Shown here piece by piece: positions 28,175 through 35,850 of a stretch of DNA of 64,000 nt. Each line of letters begins with the position of its first letter. The first letter of the stretch is position 1. Both the position numbers and the translations under genes were made by a program. The notes under the pieces were generated by a model that did no database searches, was not told where the DNA came from, and saw nothing but the letters and a program-made list of their open reading frames with translations. Source of the DNA: Roseiarcus sp036489975. GTDB taxonomy: Bacteria > Pseudomonadota > Alphaproteobacteria > Rhizobiales > Beijerinckiaceae. The stretch spans positions 21,223 through 85,222 of the forward strand of contig DASXES010000002.1 in assembly GCA_036489975.1 (NCBI GenBank), in the 5' to 3' direction.

Positions 28175-28765
28175 ATGACCTTAAGGGTATCGGGCAAGAA
28201 CCTCGACATCGGGGAAGCTTTGCGTCGGCATGTTACTGAAAAGGTCGACGCGACGGTCGCCCGCTACTTCAGCGGCTCCGTGGACGGACATGTGGTGGTG
28301 ACGCGCGACGGCTCCGGCTATCGTTCGGAATGCACGTTGCGTCTGAGCTCGGGGATCAGCCTGCACGCCGAGGGCCGGGCGCACGAACCCTACCTGTGCT
28401 TCGATCAGGCGGCCGGCAAGATCGAAAGCCGGCTGCGCCGCTACAAGACCCGTCTCAAGGGCCATCCCGGCCCCTCCGCGACGAATGCGCGGGGCAAGGT
28501 TGCTAATTATCTTGTCGAGCAGCCGGGCGAGGAAGAGGAAGAACCAGCCGAGGGGTTTAACCCCGTTGTGGTGGCGGAAGGAACAAACGACCTCAAATCT
28601 CTTTCCGTCGCCTCGGCTGTCGCCGAGCTCGATCTCACCGGCGCTTCGGTCGTTGTATTTCAGCATGCCGGCAGCGGCCGGGTGAACGTTGTCTATCGGC
28701 GCCCCGACGGCGCGATCGGCTGGCTCGATCCCCAGGCCCCTCGCGAACCGTCGCGCGTTGCATAA
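28175..28765 (+). CDS. hpf: Ribosome hibernation promoting factor, long form
   Basis: 196 residues. The N-terminal domain (MTLRVSGKNLDIGEALRRHV through the Lys/Arg-rich RLRRYKTRLKGH, residues 1-100) is the ribosome-binding HPF/YfiA domain. A charged linker leads to a C-terminal dimerisation domain (SVVVFQHAGSGRVNVVYRRPDG, about 140-185, ending IGWLDP). Long HPF forms 100S ribosome dimers in stationary phase. The location between rpoN and ptsN is the conserved arrangement. Confidence 0.95.
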   Translation: MTLRVSGKNLDIGEALRRHVTEKVDATVARYFSGSVDGHVVVTRDGSGYRSECTLRLSSGISLHAEGRAHEPYLCFDQAAGKIESRLRRYKTRLKGHPGPSATNARGKVANYLVEQPGEEEEEPAEGFNPVVVAEGTNDLKSLSVASAVAELDLTGASVVVFQHAGSGRVNVVYRRPDGAIGWLDPQAPREPSRVA

Positions 28766-28776
28766 CCGGGACGAAC

Positions 28777-29241
28777 ATGTCGTTATTGCAACTCCTTAAG
28801 CCGGACGCCGTCCTGGGCGCCCTGAGAGTGAACGGCAAGAAGCAGGCCCTGCAGGAGATGAGCGAGCGCTCGGCGCTGGTCTCGGGCCTGCCAGCGCGCG
28901 AAATCTTCGATGCGATCTTGCAGCGCGAGCGGCTCGGCTCAACCGGCGTCGGCGACGGCGTCGCCATTCCGCATGGCAAGCTGGCCAAGTGCCGCTCCAT
29001 TTTTGGCGTCTTCGCCAGGCTCGAGCGGTCAATCGATTTCGAAGCCCCGGACGGCCTGCCTGTCGATCTCATTTTCATGCTGATCGCCCCGGAAGCGGCG
29101 GGAGCGGACCACCTCAAGGCGCTGGCGGCGAGCGCACGCCTGCTGCGCAACGGCGCCGTCGCCGCTCAATTGCGGGCGACCAAGGATCCCACCGCCCTTT
29201 ACGCGCTTCTAACCATGGCGCCGACCTCGAACGCCGCCTGA
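28777..29241 (+). CDS. ptsN: Nitrogen-regulatory phosphotransferase protein EIIA-Ntr
   Basis: 154 residues of the PTS EIIA type-2 fold. The phosphorylated His lies in VAIPHGKL (about residue 66), with RLGSTGVGDG before it and LIFMLIAPEAAGADHLKALA after. It receives phosphate from NPr in the nitrogen PTS and regulates potassium transport, nitrogen and carbon metabolism. It is 11 bp downstream of hpf, so probably in one transcript. Confidence 0.95.
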   Translation: MSLLQLLKPDAVLGALRVNGKKQALQEMSERSALVSGLPAREIFDAILQRERLGSTGVGDGVAIPHGKLAKCRSIFGVFARLERSIDFEAPDGLPVDLIFMLIAPEAAGADHLKALAASARLLRNGAVAAQLRATKDPTALYALLTMAPTSNAA

Positions 29242-29258
29242 CCGGCCGGAGCTTCTTC

Positions 29259-29498
29259 ATGAAAGCGCGCGTCATCGTGACCTTGAAGTCGGGAGTGCTC
29301 GATCCGCAGGGCAAGGCGATCGAGGGCGCGCTCAAGGGATTGGCTGTCGAGGGCCTCACAAGCGTGCGTCAAGGCAAGATCTTCGACATCGAACTCGACG
29401 GCGACGACCAGGCGACGGCGCGGCGCCGGTTGAGCGAGGCTTGCGAACGCCTGCTCGCCAACACCATCGTCGAGAATTACGCAATCGAAATCACATGA
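29259..29498 (+). CDS. purS: Phosphoribosylformylglycinamidine synthase subunit PurS
   Basis: 79 residues from ATG 29259. MKARVIVTLKSGVLDPQGKA, VRQGKIFDIEL and the C-terminal ANTIVENYAIEI are typical PurS. It is the small bridging subunit of the three-part FGAM synthase (PurS-PurQ-PurL) in purine synthesis. The stop overlaps the purQ start (ATGA at 29495). Confidence 0.95.
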   Translation: MKARVIVTLKSGVLDPQGKAIEGALKGLAVEGLTSVRQGKIFDIELDGDDQATARRRLSEACERLLANTIVENYAIEIT

Positions 29499-30190
29499 AC
29501 GACGCCATGCGCGTGGGCGTGATCCTGTTCCCCGGAATCAATCGGGAAGGCGACGTTGCGCGCGCCCTTCGCCAGGCGACGGGCGTCAAGCCGGCGATTG
29601 TCTGGCACGCCGAACACGAACTGCCCCCTGGCCTCGATCTGGTCGTCCTGCCGGGCGGATTCTCATATGGAGACTATCTGCGCTGCGGCGCAATCGCCGC
29701 GCGATCGCCGATCATGCGGGCGGTCGCCGACCATGCTGCGGGCGGGGGCCTCGTGCTCGGGATCTGCAACGGCTTCCAGATCCTGTGCGAAGCCGGCCTT
29801 TTGCCTGGCGTGCTGATGCGCAACGCTGAGCTCCGCTTCGTCTGCAAGATGCAGCACGTCCGGGTCGAGAACGCGCAGACTTCATTCACGCGTCGTTATG
29901 CGCCGGGGCAGGTGGTCAAGTTCGCCATCGCCCACGGCGAGGGAAACTTCATCGCCGACGATGACACGATTCGCAGAATCGAGGCGGAGGGGCGCGTTGC
30001 GTTCCGGTATTGCGACGCGACGGGGAAGGTCGGAGCCGCGTCGAACCCCAATGGGGCGATGCATTCCATCGCCGGCGTATTCAATGACGAGTTCAACGTG
30101 CTGGGTCTGATGCCCCACCCGGAAAACCTGATCGACCCTCTGGCGGGCGGAGTCGATGGACGCGGCTTATTCGCTTCGCTGGCGGCGTAA
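29495..30190 (+). CDS. purQ: Phosphoribosylformylglycinamidine synthase, glutaminase subunit PurQ
   Basis: 231 residues from ATG 29495, overlapping the purS stop by four bases. A class-I glutamine amidotransferase: VLPGGFSYGDYLR, the nucleophile Cys in LGICNGFQIL (about residue 89), and His-Glu in GLMPHPEN (about 208-210). It supplies ammonia to PurL for FGAM formation. PurL, which often follows, is not within the window; the next gene is hisE. Confidence 0.96.
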   Translation: MNDAMRVGVILFPGINREGDVARALRQATGVKPAIVWHAEHELPPGLDLVVLPGGFSYGDYLRCGAIAARSPIMRAVADHAAGGGLVLGICNGFQILCEAGLLPGVLMRNAELRFVCKMQHVRVENAQTSFTRRYAPGQVVKFAIAHGEGNFIADDDTIRRIEAEGRVAFRYCDATGKVGAASNPNGAMHSIAGVFNDEFNVLGLMPHPENLIDPLAGGVDGRGLFASLAA

Positions 30191-30331
30191 GGAAGCCGAC
30201 TCGCGATTAAATTCGGCTCGCCGCAGCAATCCGACGGCTTTTACGAAAAAGATTTCGTCTTTCTTCTTTTTGTCATAATGCGTGAACTCTTAACCGGCAT
30301 GATCGGCTCTGGATAAGGATCATGCGGACTC

Positions 30332-30703
30332 ATGAGTGATTCGCTCGACAGACTGTTCGCCGCCGTCCAGCAGGCCCGACGCCGGAGCCCGTCGGAGTCG
30401 CGCACCTCCAAGCTGTTCCGCGACGGCGTGCCGAAAATGGCGAAGAAGCTGGTCGAGGAGGCGACCGAGGTCGGACTCGACGCCGTGCAGATGAACCGCG
30501 AGTCGGTCGTTCTCGAAAGCGCCGACGTCCTCTATCATCTGGCGGTCATCTGGGCCGAATGCGGCGTTTCGCCTGCCGATGTGCTGGGCGAGATCGACCG
30601 GCGTGAGCGCGTCTACGGGATTGCTGAAAAACTGCCCAAGCAAGCGAGCGCGGCGCAGATCCGGCGCATGGCGCCCTGGGCGGCGCGCCGCAAAGCCTCC
30701 TGA
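30332..30703 (+). CDS. hisE: Phosphoribosyl-ATP pyrophosphatase
   Basis: 123 residues of the HisE/MazG-like fold: an N-terminal SLDRLFAAVQQAR helix, KLFRDGVPKMAKKLVEEATEV and VLESADVLYHLAVIWAE, which carry the metal-binding Glu and Asp residues. It hydrolyses PR-ATP to PR-AMP, the second step of histidine synthesis. It is a stand-alone gene, away from other his genes in this window and downstream of purQ on the same strand. The C-terminal tail (about 100-123, Arg- and Ala-rich) is longer than in many HisE. A paralogous MazG-type role is possible but the motifs fit HisE well. Confidence 0.88.
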   Translation: MSDSLDRLFAAVQQARRRSPSESRTSKLFRDGVPKMAKKLVEEATEVGLDAVQMNRESVVLESADVLYHLAVIWAECGVSPADVLGEIDRRERVYGIAEKLPKQASAAQIRRMAPWAARRKAS

Positions 30704-30803
30704 CCCGCAGCAGACGCTCGAGCCGCGAACTCAGGCGTCGGCGTTCGGGGCCGGCTCAAGCTCGGTCCGCAAAAATGGCGCCGCTTTTCGCGAAACGCAC
30801 ACG

Positions 30804-30824
30804 AAATCAAGGAAATCCAAAAAA
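30804..30824. repeat. GGAAATCCAA-type microrepeat
   Basis: GAAATCAAGGAAATCCAAAA, matching the unit repeated in tandem at 23901-23930 (minus strand there). It lies in the 243-bp, AT-richer gap between hisE and the next gene, which otherwise shows nothing recognisable. Confidence 0.5.
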
Positions 30825-30946
30825 CCTCGGCGAATTCTGTCGAATTGGTGAGAACGCCAGGATTGGGTTGTTATCTCATTACCTTTTGATTTTGGATAAA
30901 GACGTGAATTGACCAAAAGGTAGGCACGCGACTACAAGACTGGCGT

Positions 30947-31837
30947 ATGCTCAGTACTTGGAAATACGCGCTCTTTCTGGCGTTAACGCTTCCAGTCCTG
31001 TATGCGTTCGCGCCGCTCAATATCGAGGACCTCGCCAGGCCTCGATGGCTCGACAGTTTCGGCGTCTTGATCACGAAATCCCTCGCGTCCGTAAAGCCGG
31101 AAGCGGTCGAGCCCCCGGTCGACCCCGTCGCCGCAGCGAATGTCGACGAGGACCTGGACTATCGAATTGCCCAGCGGAAGAGGTCGAGCGAGGGATGGCG
31201 CGCGTTCCTGACCGCTCATCCGGACGGCCCTCATGCGCAATCGGTGCGGGCGGAGCTTGGCACGCTGGCTCCCTCCGAGACGCCTCCCGCGCCGGCCGCT
31301 GTCCAGACGGAGGATGCCCGCGCGCCCGACCCGAAGACTTCGCCGGAGGTCGCCGCCTTGGACGGGTCGCCGGCGCAGTCCGAAGCCGCTGCGTCCGCGT
31401 CCGATGAAATCTGCAAGCAGGACGAGGACCGCCTGGAGCATTTGTCCGATAGCCCGACGGCAGACGGAGTCATTCGGTTCCTGATCGAACTGCGCTGCGA
31501 GAAGCTGCGACCGCAGCTCGTCAGCCTTGCCGAACGCGTGGAAGACAAGGCTCCGCCCGCCGCCGCGAACCCGGATGCAGGGGTCCCCTCAAGCGTCCTC
31601 CCCGAAAAGGTTGTTTCGTCGCCTCCCTTGCCGCCGCCGAGAATGCGCGCGAACGAACATCAGAAGAGGACGCCCACGATTCTCTCTTCGCGCGGCGTTC
31701 AGCGAAAGCGCCACGCGAAGGCGCGAACCGCTCCCAACCTGCCGCAGCTCCTTTTGGCTTTGTTCGGCGAGGGCTCGAGGAACTCGACGGCGGTCCGACG
31801 CTCCCATGGCGGCGGATCGGGCGGCGGAGGAAACTGA
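30947..31837 (+). CDS. Hypothetical membrane-anchored protein with low-complexity tail
   Basis: 296 residues. A single N-terminal membrane segment (ALFLALTLPVLYAFA, residues 8-22) is followed by an exported, mostly disordered body rich in Ala, Pro and Asp. Two short ordered parts are visible: about 70-105 (RSSEGWRAFLTAHPDGPHA) and about 150-200, which holds two cysteines (EICKQDEDRLEHL and IELRCEKLRPQL). The tail is basic and ends in a Ser/Gly run (GGGSGGGGN). No family is recognised. The composition suggests a cell-envelope protein of an accessory kind. The ATG at 30947 has a modest upstream site. Confidence 0.55.
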   Translation: MLSTWKYALFLALTLPVLYAFAPLNIEDLARPRWLDSFGVLITKSLASVKPEAVEPPVDPVAAANVDEDLDYRIAQRKRSSEGWRAFLTAHPDGPHAQSVRAELGTLAPSETPPAPAAVQTEDARAPDPKTSPEVAALDGSPAQSEAAASASDEICKQDEDRLEHLSDSPTADGVIRFLIELRCEKLRPQLVSLAERVEDKAPPAAANPDAGVPSSVLPEKVVSSPPLPPPRMRANEHQKRTPTILSSRGVQRKRHAKARTAPNLPQLLLALFGEGSRNSTAVRRSHGGGSGGGGN

Positions 31838-31867
31838 GATCTCCCTCGGCGCTGGCGAGCGCCTCGC

Positions 31868-32644
31868 CTAAAGCACGACGGGATTCTGTCCGCCATCCAT
31901 CGAGAGGGTTGCGCCAGTGATGTAGCTCGCCTTCGCCGAGGCGAGGAAGAGAACCGCGTCGGCGATTTCCTCCGGCGAGGCCATGCGGCCCAGGGGGAGC
32001 CGCGCGACGCTGCGGCGGCGCGCCTCGTCGATCGAGATGTTGGCGAGCCGGGCGTCGGCGGCGAGCCCCTCCGCCACCCGCTCCGTCTCGGTGAGACCGG
32101 GACCGACGGCGAGGACGCGAACGCCTTTCCCCGCGTAGGTCGCGCCAAGCCCGGCGGTCGCCAGCATCAGAGCGGCGTTGGCCGAACCGCCCGCGAGATG
32201 AGTCGACGAGGCGACTTTGCCGCCCGATCCGATGACGCTGACAATGACCCCGCTGCCGCGCGCGCCCATGCGCTTGACCACGGGATCTATGACGTTGATG
32301 TAAGAGAAGAACTTGGCGTCAAACGCCTCGCGCCAAATTGCGGGGGTGAGATCGTCGGGCGGAGTCCGCTTCGCCGCGCCGGCCGAGTTGACGAGGACAT
32401 CGATCGGCCCGAGGCGGTCCTCAACCGTATCGATCATTTTGTCCGCCGCAACGGCGTCAGTGAGATCGGCGGCGACGCCGAAAGCATCCTTCAATCTGGC
32501 GCGGGCTCGTTCGACATTGTCGGGCGAGCGCGAACAGACGGCGATCCGCGCGCCCTCGGCCGCGAAGGCGAGGGCGCAAGCAAGCCCGATGCCCTTCGAG
32601 CCGCCGGTTACCAGAACGACCTTGCCTTCGAGTCCAAGCTCCAT
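31868..32644 (-). CDS. SDR-family oxidoreductase with atypical active site
   Basis: 258 residues of the short-chain dehydrogenase fold. The nucleotide-binding GGSKGIGLA (about residues 15-23) and NSAGA are standard, and the C-terminal YITGATLSMDGGQNP is typical of classical SDRs. At the usual YxxxK position the sequence reads THLAGGSANAAL, so both catalytic Tyr and Lys are missing. It may therefore catalyse a different reaction, or bind rather than turn over its ligand. It lies 70 bp downstream of the hexulose-phosphate isomerase gene on the same strand and is probably in that operon. Confidence 0.85.
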   Translation of the reverse strand: MELGLEGKVVLVTGGSKGIGLACALAFAAEGARIAVCSRSPDNVERARARLKDAFGVAADLTDAVAADKMIDTVEDRLGPIDVLVNSAGAAKRTPPDDLTPAIWREAFDAKFFSYINVIDPVVKRMGARGSGVIVSVIGSGGKVASSTHLAGGSANAALMLATAGLGATYAGKGVRVLAVGPGLTETERVAEGLAADARLANISIDEARRRSVARLPLGRMASPEEIADAVLFLASAKASYITGATLSMDGGQNPVVL

Positions 32645-32714
32645 GGCTCGAACTTATAGCATCCGATTCGCCATCCGCGCTAACGACGCCGCTCGCCGAG
32701 TCCTCACGAGCCCG

Positions 32715-33263
32715 TTACTGCAGGTTCGTGTGGCGGCCCAGCATCGTTTGGTGCGGATCGGGGACGGCCTGCATCAGATCGAGCACGATCGCGTCGAGGA
32801 GAATGAGGCTCGTCTGCTCGAAGAGGCTGCCGCCAAACTGTCGCGTTGTTTCGACAGGCGCGCGAAGGATGCAATCCGCGAGCTTCGCCAGCGCGCTATT
32901 GTGTTCCCGGGTAAGCAAGGCGATCTGGGCGCCCTCCCCCTTCGCAATGCGCGCGAAATGGACGGTGACCGGCGTCTCGCCAGAGCCCGAGACGAGGCAG
33001 AGACCATCGCCGGCGCGGATGGACGGCGCCGTCGCCTCGCCGACAAAATGCGCGGGCCGGCCCATGTGCATGAAGCGCATCGCGGCCATCTCCGCGACCA
33101 GCCCGGAGCGGCCTTGGCCCGAAAAGAACCAGCGCCGCCTCTCATCCCGGAATATGTCGACGAAGCGCTGGAGCGCTTGAGCGTCCACGCGATCCAGCGT
33201 TTCCGCTATCTCGCGTCTGACGGCCAGCCACGCCCCGGGTTGCGCAGTCGCTCCTTGATCCAT
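32715..33263 (-). CDS. hxlB: 6-phospho-3-hexuloisomerase (SIS domain)
   Basis: 182 residues, a single SIS domain. Markers are FFSGQGRSGLVAEMAAMRFMHMG and the PHI signature VSGSGETP (about residue 92-99), followed by IALLT and the C-terminal DAIVLDLM. It converts 3-hexulose 6-phosphate to fructose 6-phosphate, the second step of the ribulose monophosphate pathway. It overlaps the upstream synthase gene by 58 bp, an unusually long overlap suggesting tight coupling. The pairing with the synthase makes the assignment firm; alone it could be another sugar-phosphate isomerase. Confidence 0.88.
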   Translation of the reverse strand: MDQGATAQPGAWLAVRREIAETLDRVDAQALQRFVDIFRDERRRWFFSGQGRSGLVAEMAAMRFMHMGRPAHFVGEATAPSIRAGDGLCLVSGSGETPVTVHFARIAKGEGAQIALLTREHNSALAKLADCILRAPVETTRQFGGSLFEQTSLILLDAIVLDLMQAVPDPHQTMLGRHTNLQ

Positions 33264-33865
33264 TTGGCAATCCCCCTCGGGTCATCCGCGCCGGTGATGG
33301 CCCCGCCCACGATCACGATCTCAGGCTCGACCTCAAGCACTGCGTCGAGGGTCTGCGGCCCCAGTCCGCCAGCGAGCGCGACGCGGAAGCCTCGGCGGCG
33401 TATATCCGAAACGGCGTCGATATGCGCCGACGACCGGTCGCCAGCGACCCGCACGTCGGTCGGAGAATGAACGCCGACATAGGCGAAGCTCTCCGGAAAG
33501 GTTGCGCCCGCGGGCAAGAGCTCGGGCTTGCCCGACTCGGTGATGGTGTCGACGACCACAAGCGCCCCGAAGCGCGCCGCGGTCCGGCCGACCGCCGCAT
33601 GGGTCGCGGCCGAGGTCGAGGAGAGGACGGTCATCAGCCGCGCGCCGGCGCCCAGCACCATCTCGGCCTCGAGGTCGCCGGCGTCCACCGTCTTGGTGTC
33701 GGCGAGAACCGGCGTGTCGGGACAAAGCTCACGCGCCGTCGCGATCGCGCCGATCCCGAAGCGTTTGAGGAGCGGCGTGCCAATCTCGATGATGTCGGCT
33801 ATTCCGCGCAGCTGCGCGATCACGCCGAAGCTTTCCGCCCTGTCGATCGCGACTTGCAACAACAC
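33206..33865 (-). CDS. hxlA: 3-hexulose-6-phosphate synthase (HUMPS family)
   Basis: 219 residues from the GTG at 33865 (GGAGAGAG upstream). A TIM-barrel of the OMP-decarboxylase superfamily: LLQVAIDR at the N terminus, IIEIGTPLLKRFG, the signature LADTKTVDAGDLEAE (about residues 53-67) and ALAGGLGPQTL. The DxKTxDAG form fits hexulose-phosphate synthase better than 3-keto-L-gulonate-6-phosphate decarboxylase. It condenses formaldehyde with ribulose 5-phosphate, or runs in reverse. With hxlB it forms a RuMP module, here beside pentose genes. Confidence 0.85.
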   Translation of the reverse strand: MLLQVAIDRAESFGVIAQLRGIADIIEIGTPLLKRFGIGAIATARELCPDTPVLADTKTVDAGDLEAEMVLGAGARLMTVLSSTSAATHAAVGRTAARFGALVVVDTITESGKPELLPAGATFPESFAYVGVHSPTDVRVAGDRSSAHIDAVSDIRRRGFRVALAGGLGPQTLDAVLEVEPEIVIVGGAITGADDPRGIAKWIKERLRNPGRGWPSDAR

Positions 33866-34190
33866 CGGGCGTCTCTCTCCCCGTGACGGCTCCGTCCCGC
33901 CTCCGTCAGAGCCGACAGCGATGGGACCTTGTGGACGCGATCGTCGACCGCGCCGCCACGCTGACGAGCGCGGCCCGCATCAATCCAGACCTATCGGCTC
34001 CAGGACAGAGTTAGACGCTCGGCCGGAGCGTTGCAATATGGCGTTCAGGGCTCGTGGTGAGGCGCTCAGCGACGACGCAGCCCTTTCGCGACGTTGACAA
34101 CCCTTGCCGATGACATTCTTCTCACTCGCGCTTGAAATCCGGCGCGGGCCGCGCTCCGCGGCGAGACGTTGAGCCATGAGGGGAAGCGAA
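33866..34190. promoter_or_regulatory. Divergent promoter region between hxlA and the ribokinase gene
   Basis: 325 bp with no gene, containing the promoters for both directions. TTGACA at 34094-34099 is a good -35 toward the kinase, but no matching -10 is clear. No operator palindrome stands out. Confidence 0.35.
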
Positions 34191-35153
34191 ATGGAGGGGC
34201 GGAAGCCGCAGATCGCGGTCATCGGCAGCAACATGGTTGATCTCGTCACCTACGTGAATCGCATGCCAGTCCGGGGCGAAACAATCGAGGCGCCGAGCTT
34301 CGAGATGGGGCATGGCGGAAAGGGCGCGAACCAGGCCGTCGCCGCGGCCAGGCTCGGCGCTTCCGTCATCATGGTCACGGCGGTCGGGGACGACATGTTC
34401 GCTGACGCGACCGTCCGCAATCTGAGCGAGCTCGGGATCGATACGCGCTATGTCAAACGCGTGCCCGGCCGATCGAGCGGCGCGGCCCCGATCATGGTCG
34501 AGCCCTCGGGCGAGAACTCGATCCTGATCGTCAAGGGCGCCAACGCCGACCTTCTCCCGGCCGACATTGACGCCGCGGCCGAAGTTCTCAAGACCTGCGA
34601 TCTTATCCTGTTGCAGCTGGAGATTTCGCTCGAGACCGTCTACGCAGCGATCGACTTCGGAAAGCGCCATGGCGTCAGGACCGTGCTGAACCCCGCGCCG
34701 GCGACGCCTGAGCTCGACCCTGAGAAGGTCCGGGACGTTAGCTTTTTCATCCCCAACGAGACCGAGCTTGCGATCCTGACCGGCATGCCGGCCGCGACTG
34801 AGGCTGAGGTCGCCGCCGCCGCCCAAAGCCTCATTGACAAAGGCGTCGGCACGGTCGTCGTCACGCTCGGGGCGAGCGGCGCTTTGCTTGCAACCGCGAT
34901 GCAGGTCCGCCGGATCGAGCCGGTCCCGGTGACGCCCGTCGACACGACGGGGGCTGGCGACGCCTTCGTCGGCAGCTTCGCCCGTTACTTCGCCGGAGGC
35001 CTGGGGCTGGAGGCCGCGCTGTCGAAGGCGGCGCGCTATGCGGCCGATTCCGTGACGCGACGCGGGACTCAGAAAGCCTATGCCTCCGAAGCGGCGTTCC
35101 GCACGTTCTGCGAAAGCCTCGATGCGGCCGGGGCCGGCGCATCGAAGTCATAG
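34191..35153 (+). CDS. rbsK: Ribokinase-family (PfkB) sugar kinase
   Basis: 320 residues from the ATG at 34191, preferred over 34176 because AGGGGA lies 7 bases before it. PfkB-fold markers are the N-terminal IAVIGSNMVDLVTYVNRMP, MGHGGKGANQAVAAARLG and the C-terminal DTTGAGDAFVGSFARYF with the catalytic Asp (about residue 259). The pattern is that of ribokinase, which makes ribose 5-phosphate from ribose, but specificity within this family is loose. It heads the plus-strand sugar genes and is divergent from the RuMP pair, so the substrate could be a pentose or a ketose. Confidence 0.85.
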   Translation: MEGRKPQIAVIGSNMVDLVTYVNRMPVRGETIEAPSFEMGHGGKGANQAVAAARLGASVIMVTAVGDDMFADATVRNLSELGIDTRYVKRVPGRSSGAAPIMVEPSGENSILIVKGANADLLPADIDAAAEVLKTCDLILLQLEISLETVYAAIDFGKRHGVRTVLNPAPATPELDPEKVRDVSFFIPNETELAILTGMPAATEAEVAAAAQSLIDKGVGTVVVTLGASGALLATAMQVRRIEPVPVTPVDTTGAGDAFVGSFARYFAGGLGLEAALSKAARYAADSVTRRGTQKAYASEAAFRTFCESLDAAGAGASKS

Positions 35154-35430
35154 CGACGACTGCCTTCTGACCATTTCATCGAAGGCGCCACGACGAGAAG
35201 CGCCCTCGCGCAGAAAGCGGCGGCGACGTTGAACTCCGACGCTCGACCCTTGCTATTGTCGGGGGAGGCGCCGTTCGCGGGTTGGGAGCTTGCAAAAGAT
35301 AGTATGCTCGTTATTGAAGTTCGGACTGTTGTGAGGCAAAAGACCGTTCGCGAGTCGGCTTGCGCCGACCCGAAACGCTTTCGGGATGGGAACGCCGGGA
35401 TGGGTACGGAATGACGCCCGCGGGTCATTT
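35154..35430. other. Intergenic region after the kinase gene
   Basis: 277 bp without a gene. It holds the first copy of a direct repeat (35311-35393), including a hairpin GTCGGC-ttgc-GCCGAC. The rest shows nothing recognisable. Confidence 0.4.
35311..35393. repeat. Direct repeat, copy 1
   Basis: TTATTGAAGTTCGG, then GAGGCAAAAGACCG, then GAGTCGGCTTGCGCCGAC and CGAAACGC. The block is collinear with 35766-35850. It contains the perfect hairpin GTCGGC-ttgc-GCCGAC. The two copies flank the decayed ABC gene. Confidence 0.6.
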
Positions 35431-35715
35431 TCGCGTCCATTGTTCGCCTCGAGGGCGTCCAGAAGCATTCGGCGCGGTGCGTGCGCTGCGCGACCGGCAT
35501 GCTTGAGCCGACAGCGGGCAAGATCCTGATCCGTGATCGAGAAATTCAGCCTGGCGAATATTCGGTCCGTATGGCGCACGACCTATCGGTCGAGACGGTC
35601 TACAGGACAAGTTGCTACCCGAGAAGCCGCCGCTCTGGCGCAATGTCTTCGTCGGCCGGCAGATCACCGATCGGCCGAGCCATGCGCCACAGCGCGCTCG
35701 ACGACTCGACAGCGC
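35430..35715 (+). pseudogene. Remnant of a sugar ABC-transporter ATPase gene
   Basis: Pieces of an RbsA/FrcA-type ATPase appear in order but in different frames: IVRLEGVQK (from 35439), then AFGAVRALRD (from about 35467) in a shifted frame, then MLEPTAGKILIRDREI (from about 35502), and then LLPEKPPLWRNVFVGRQI (from about 35610). The Walker A segment that should lie between the second and third pieces is deleted. It is too degraded to function. It probably belonged to an additional sugar importer next to the kinase gene. Confidence 0.7.
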
Positions 35716-35730
35716 TGCGAATCGGCGCCG

Positions 35731-35760
35731 TTGACGCAGAACTCGATAAGATAATATAAT
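35731..35760 (+). promoter_or_regulatory. Predicted chvE promoter
   Basis: TTGACG (35731-35736), an 18-base spacer and a perfect TATAAT (35755-35760), unusually close to consensus for this genome. The expected transcript start is near 35767, giving a leader of about 135 bases before the chvE ATG; the leader contains copy 2 of the direct repeat. Confidence 0.6.
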
Positions 35761-35765
35761 ATTAC

Positions 35766-35850
35766 TTATTGATCTCCGAGTTTTTTTAGGCAAAAAGCCA
35801 TTGGCAAGTTGGTTTGCGCCGGACTCGGAAAGCTCCAACAGGCGATGGTA
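35766..35850. repeat. Direct repeat, copy 2, in the chvE leader
   Basis: TTATTGATCTCCGAG, then AGGCAAAAAGCCATTGGC, AAGTTGGTTTGCGCCGGAC and CGGAAAGC. It aligns along its whole length with 35311-35393. Read on the minus strand, both copies give similar short peptides (GASRLANGLLP and GANQLANGFLP), a sign of a dispersed repeat rather than a gene. Confidence 0.6.

Noticed and set aside
26407..28209. A 600-codon minus-strand frame opposite rpoN
   Set aside because: Shadow of rpoN, which has the complete sigma-54 motif set; no known motif in the antisense frame.
30244..30278. A terminator after purQ
   Set aside because: The AAAGA-tttcg-TCTTT stem is only five A-T-rich pairs, too weak despite the following T-rich stretch.
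33206..33865. 3-keto-L-gulonate-6-phosphate decarboxylase
   Set aside because: The DTKTVDAG form and the overlapping isomerase gene favour hexulose-phosphate synthase, though only an assay could exclude the alternative.
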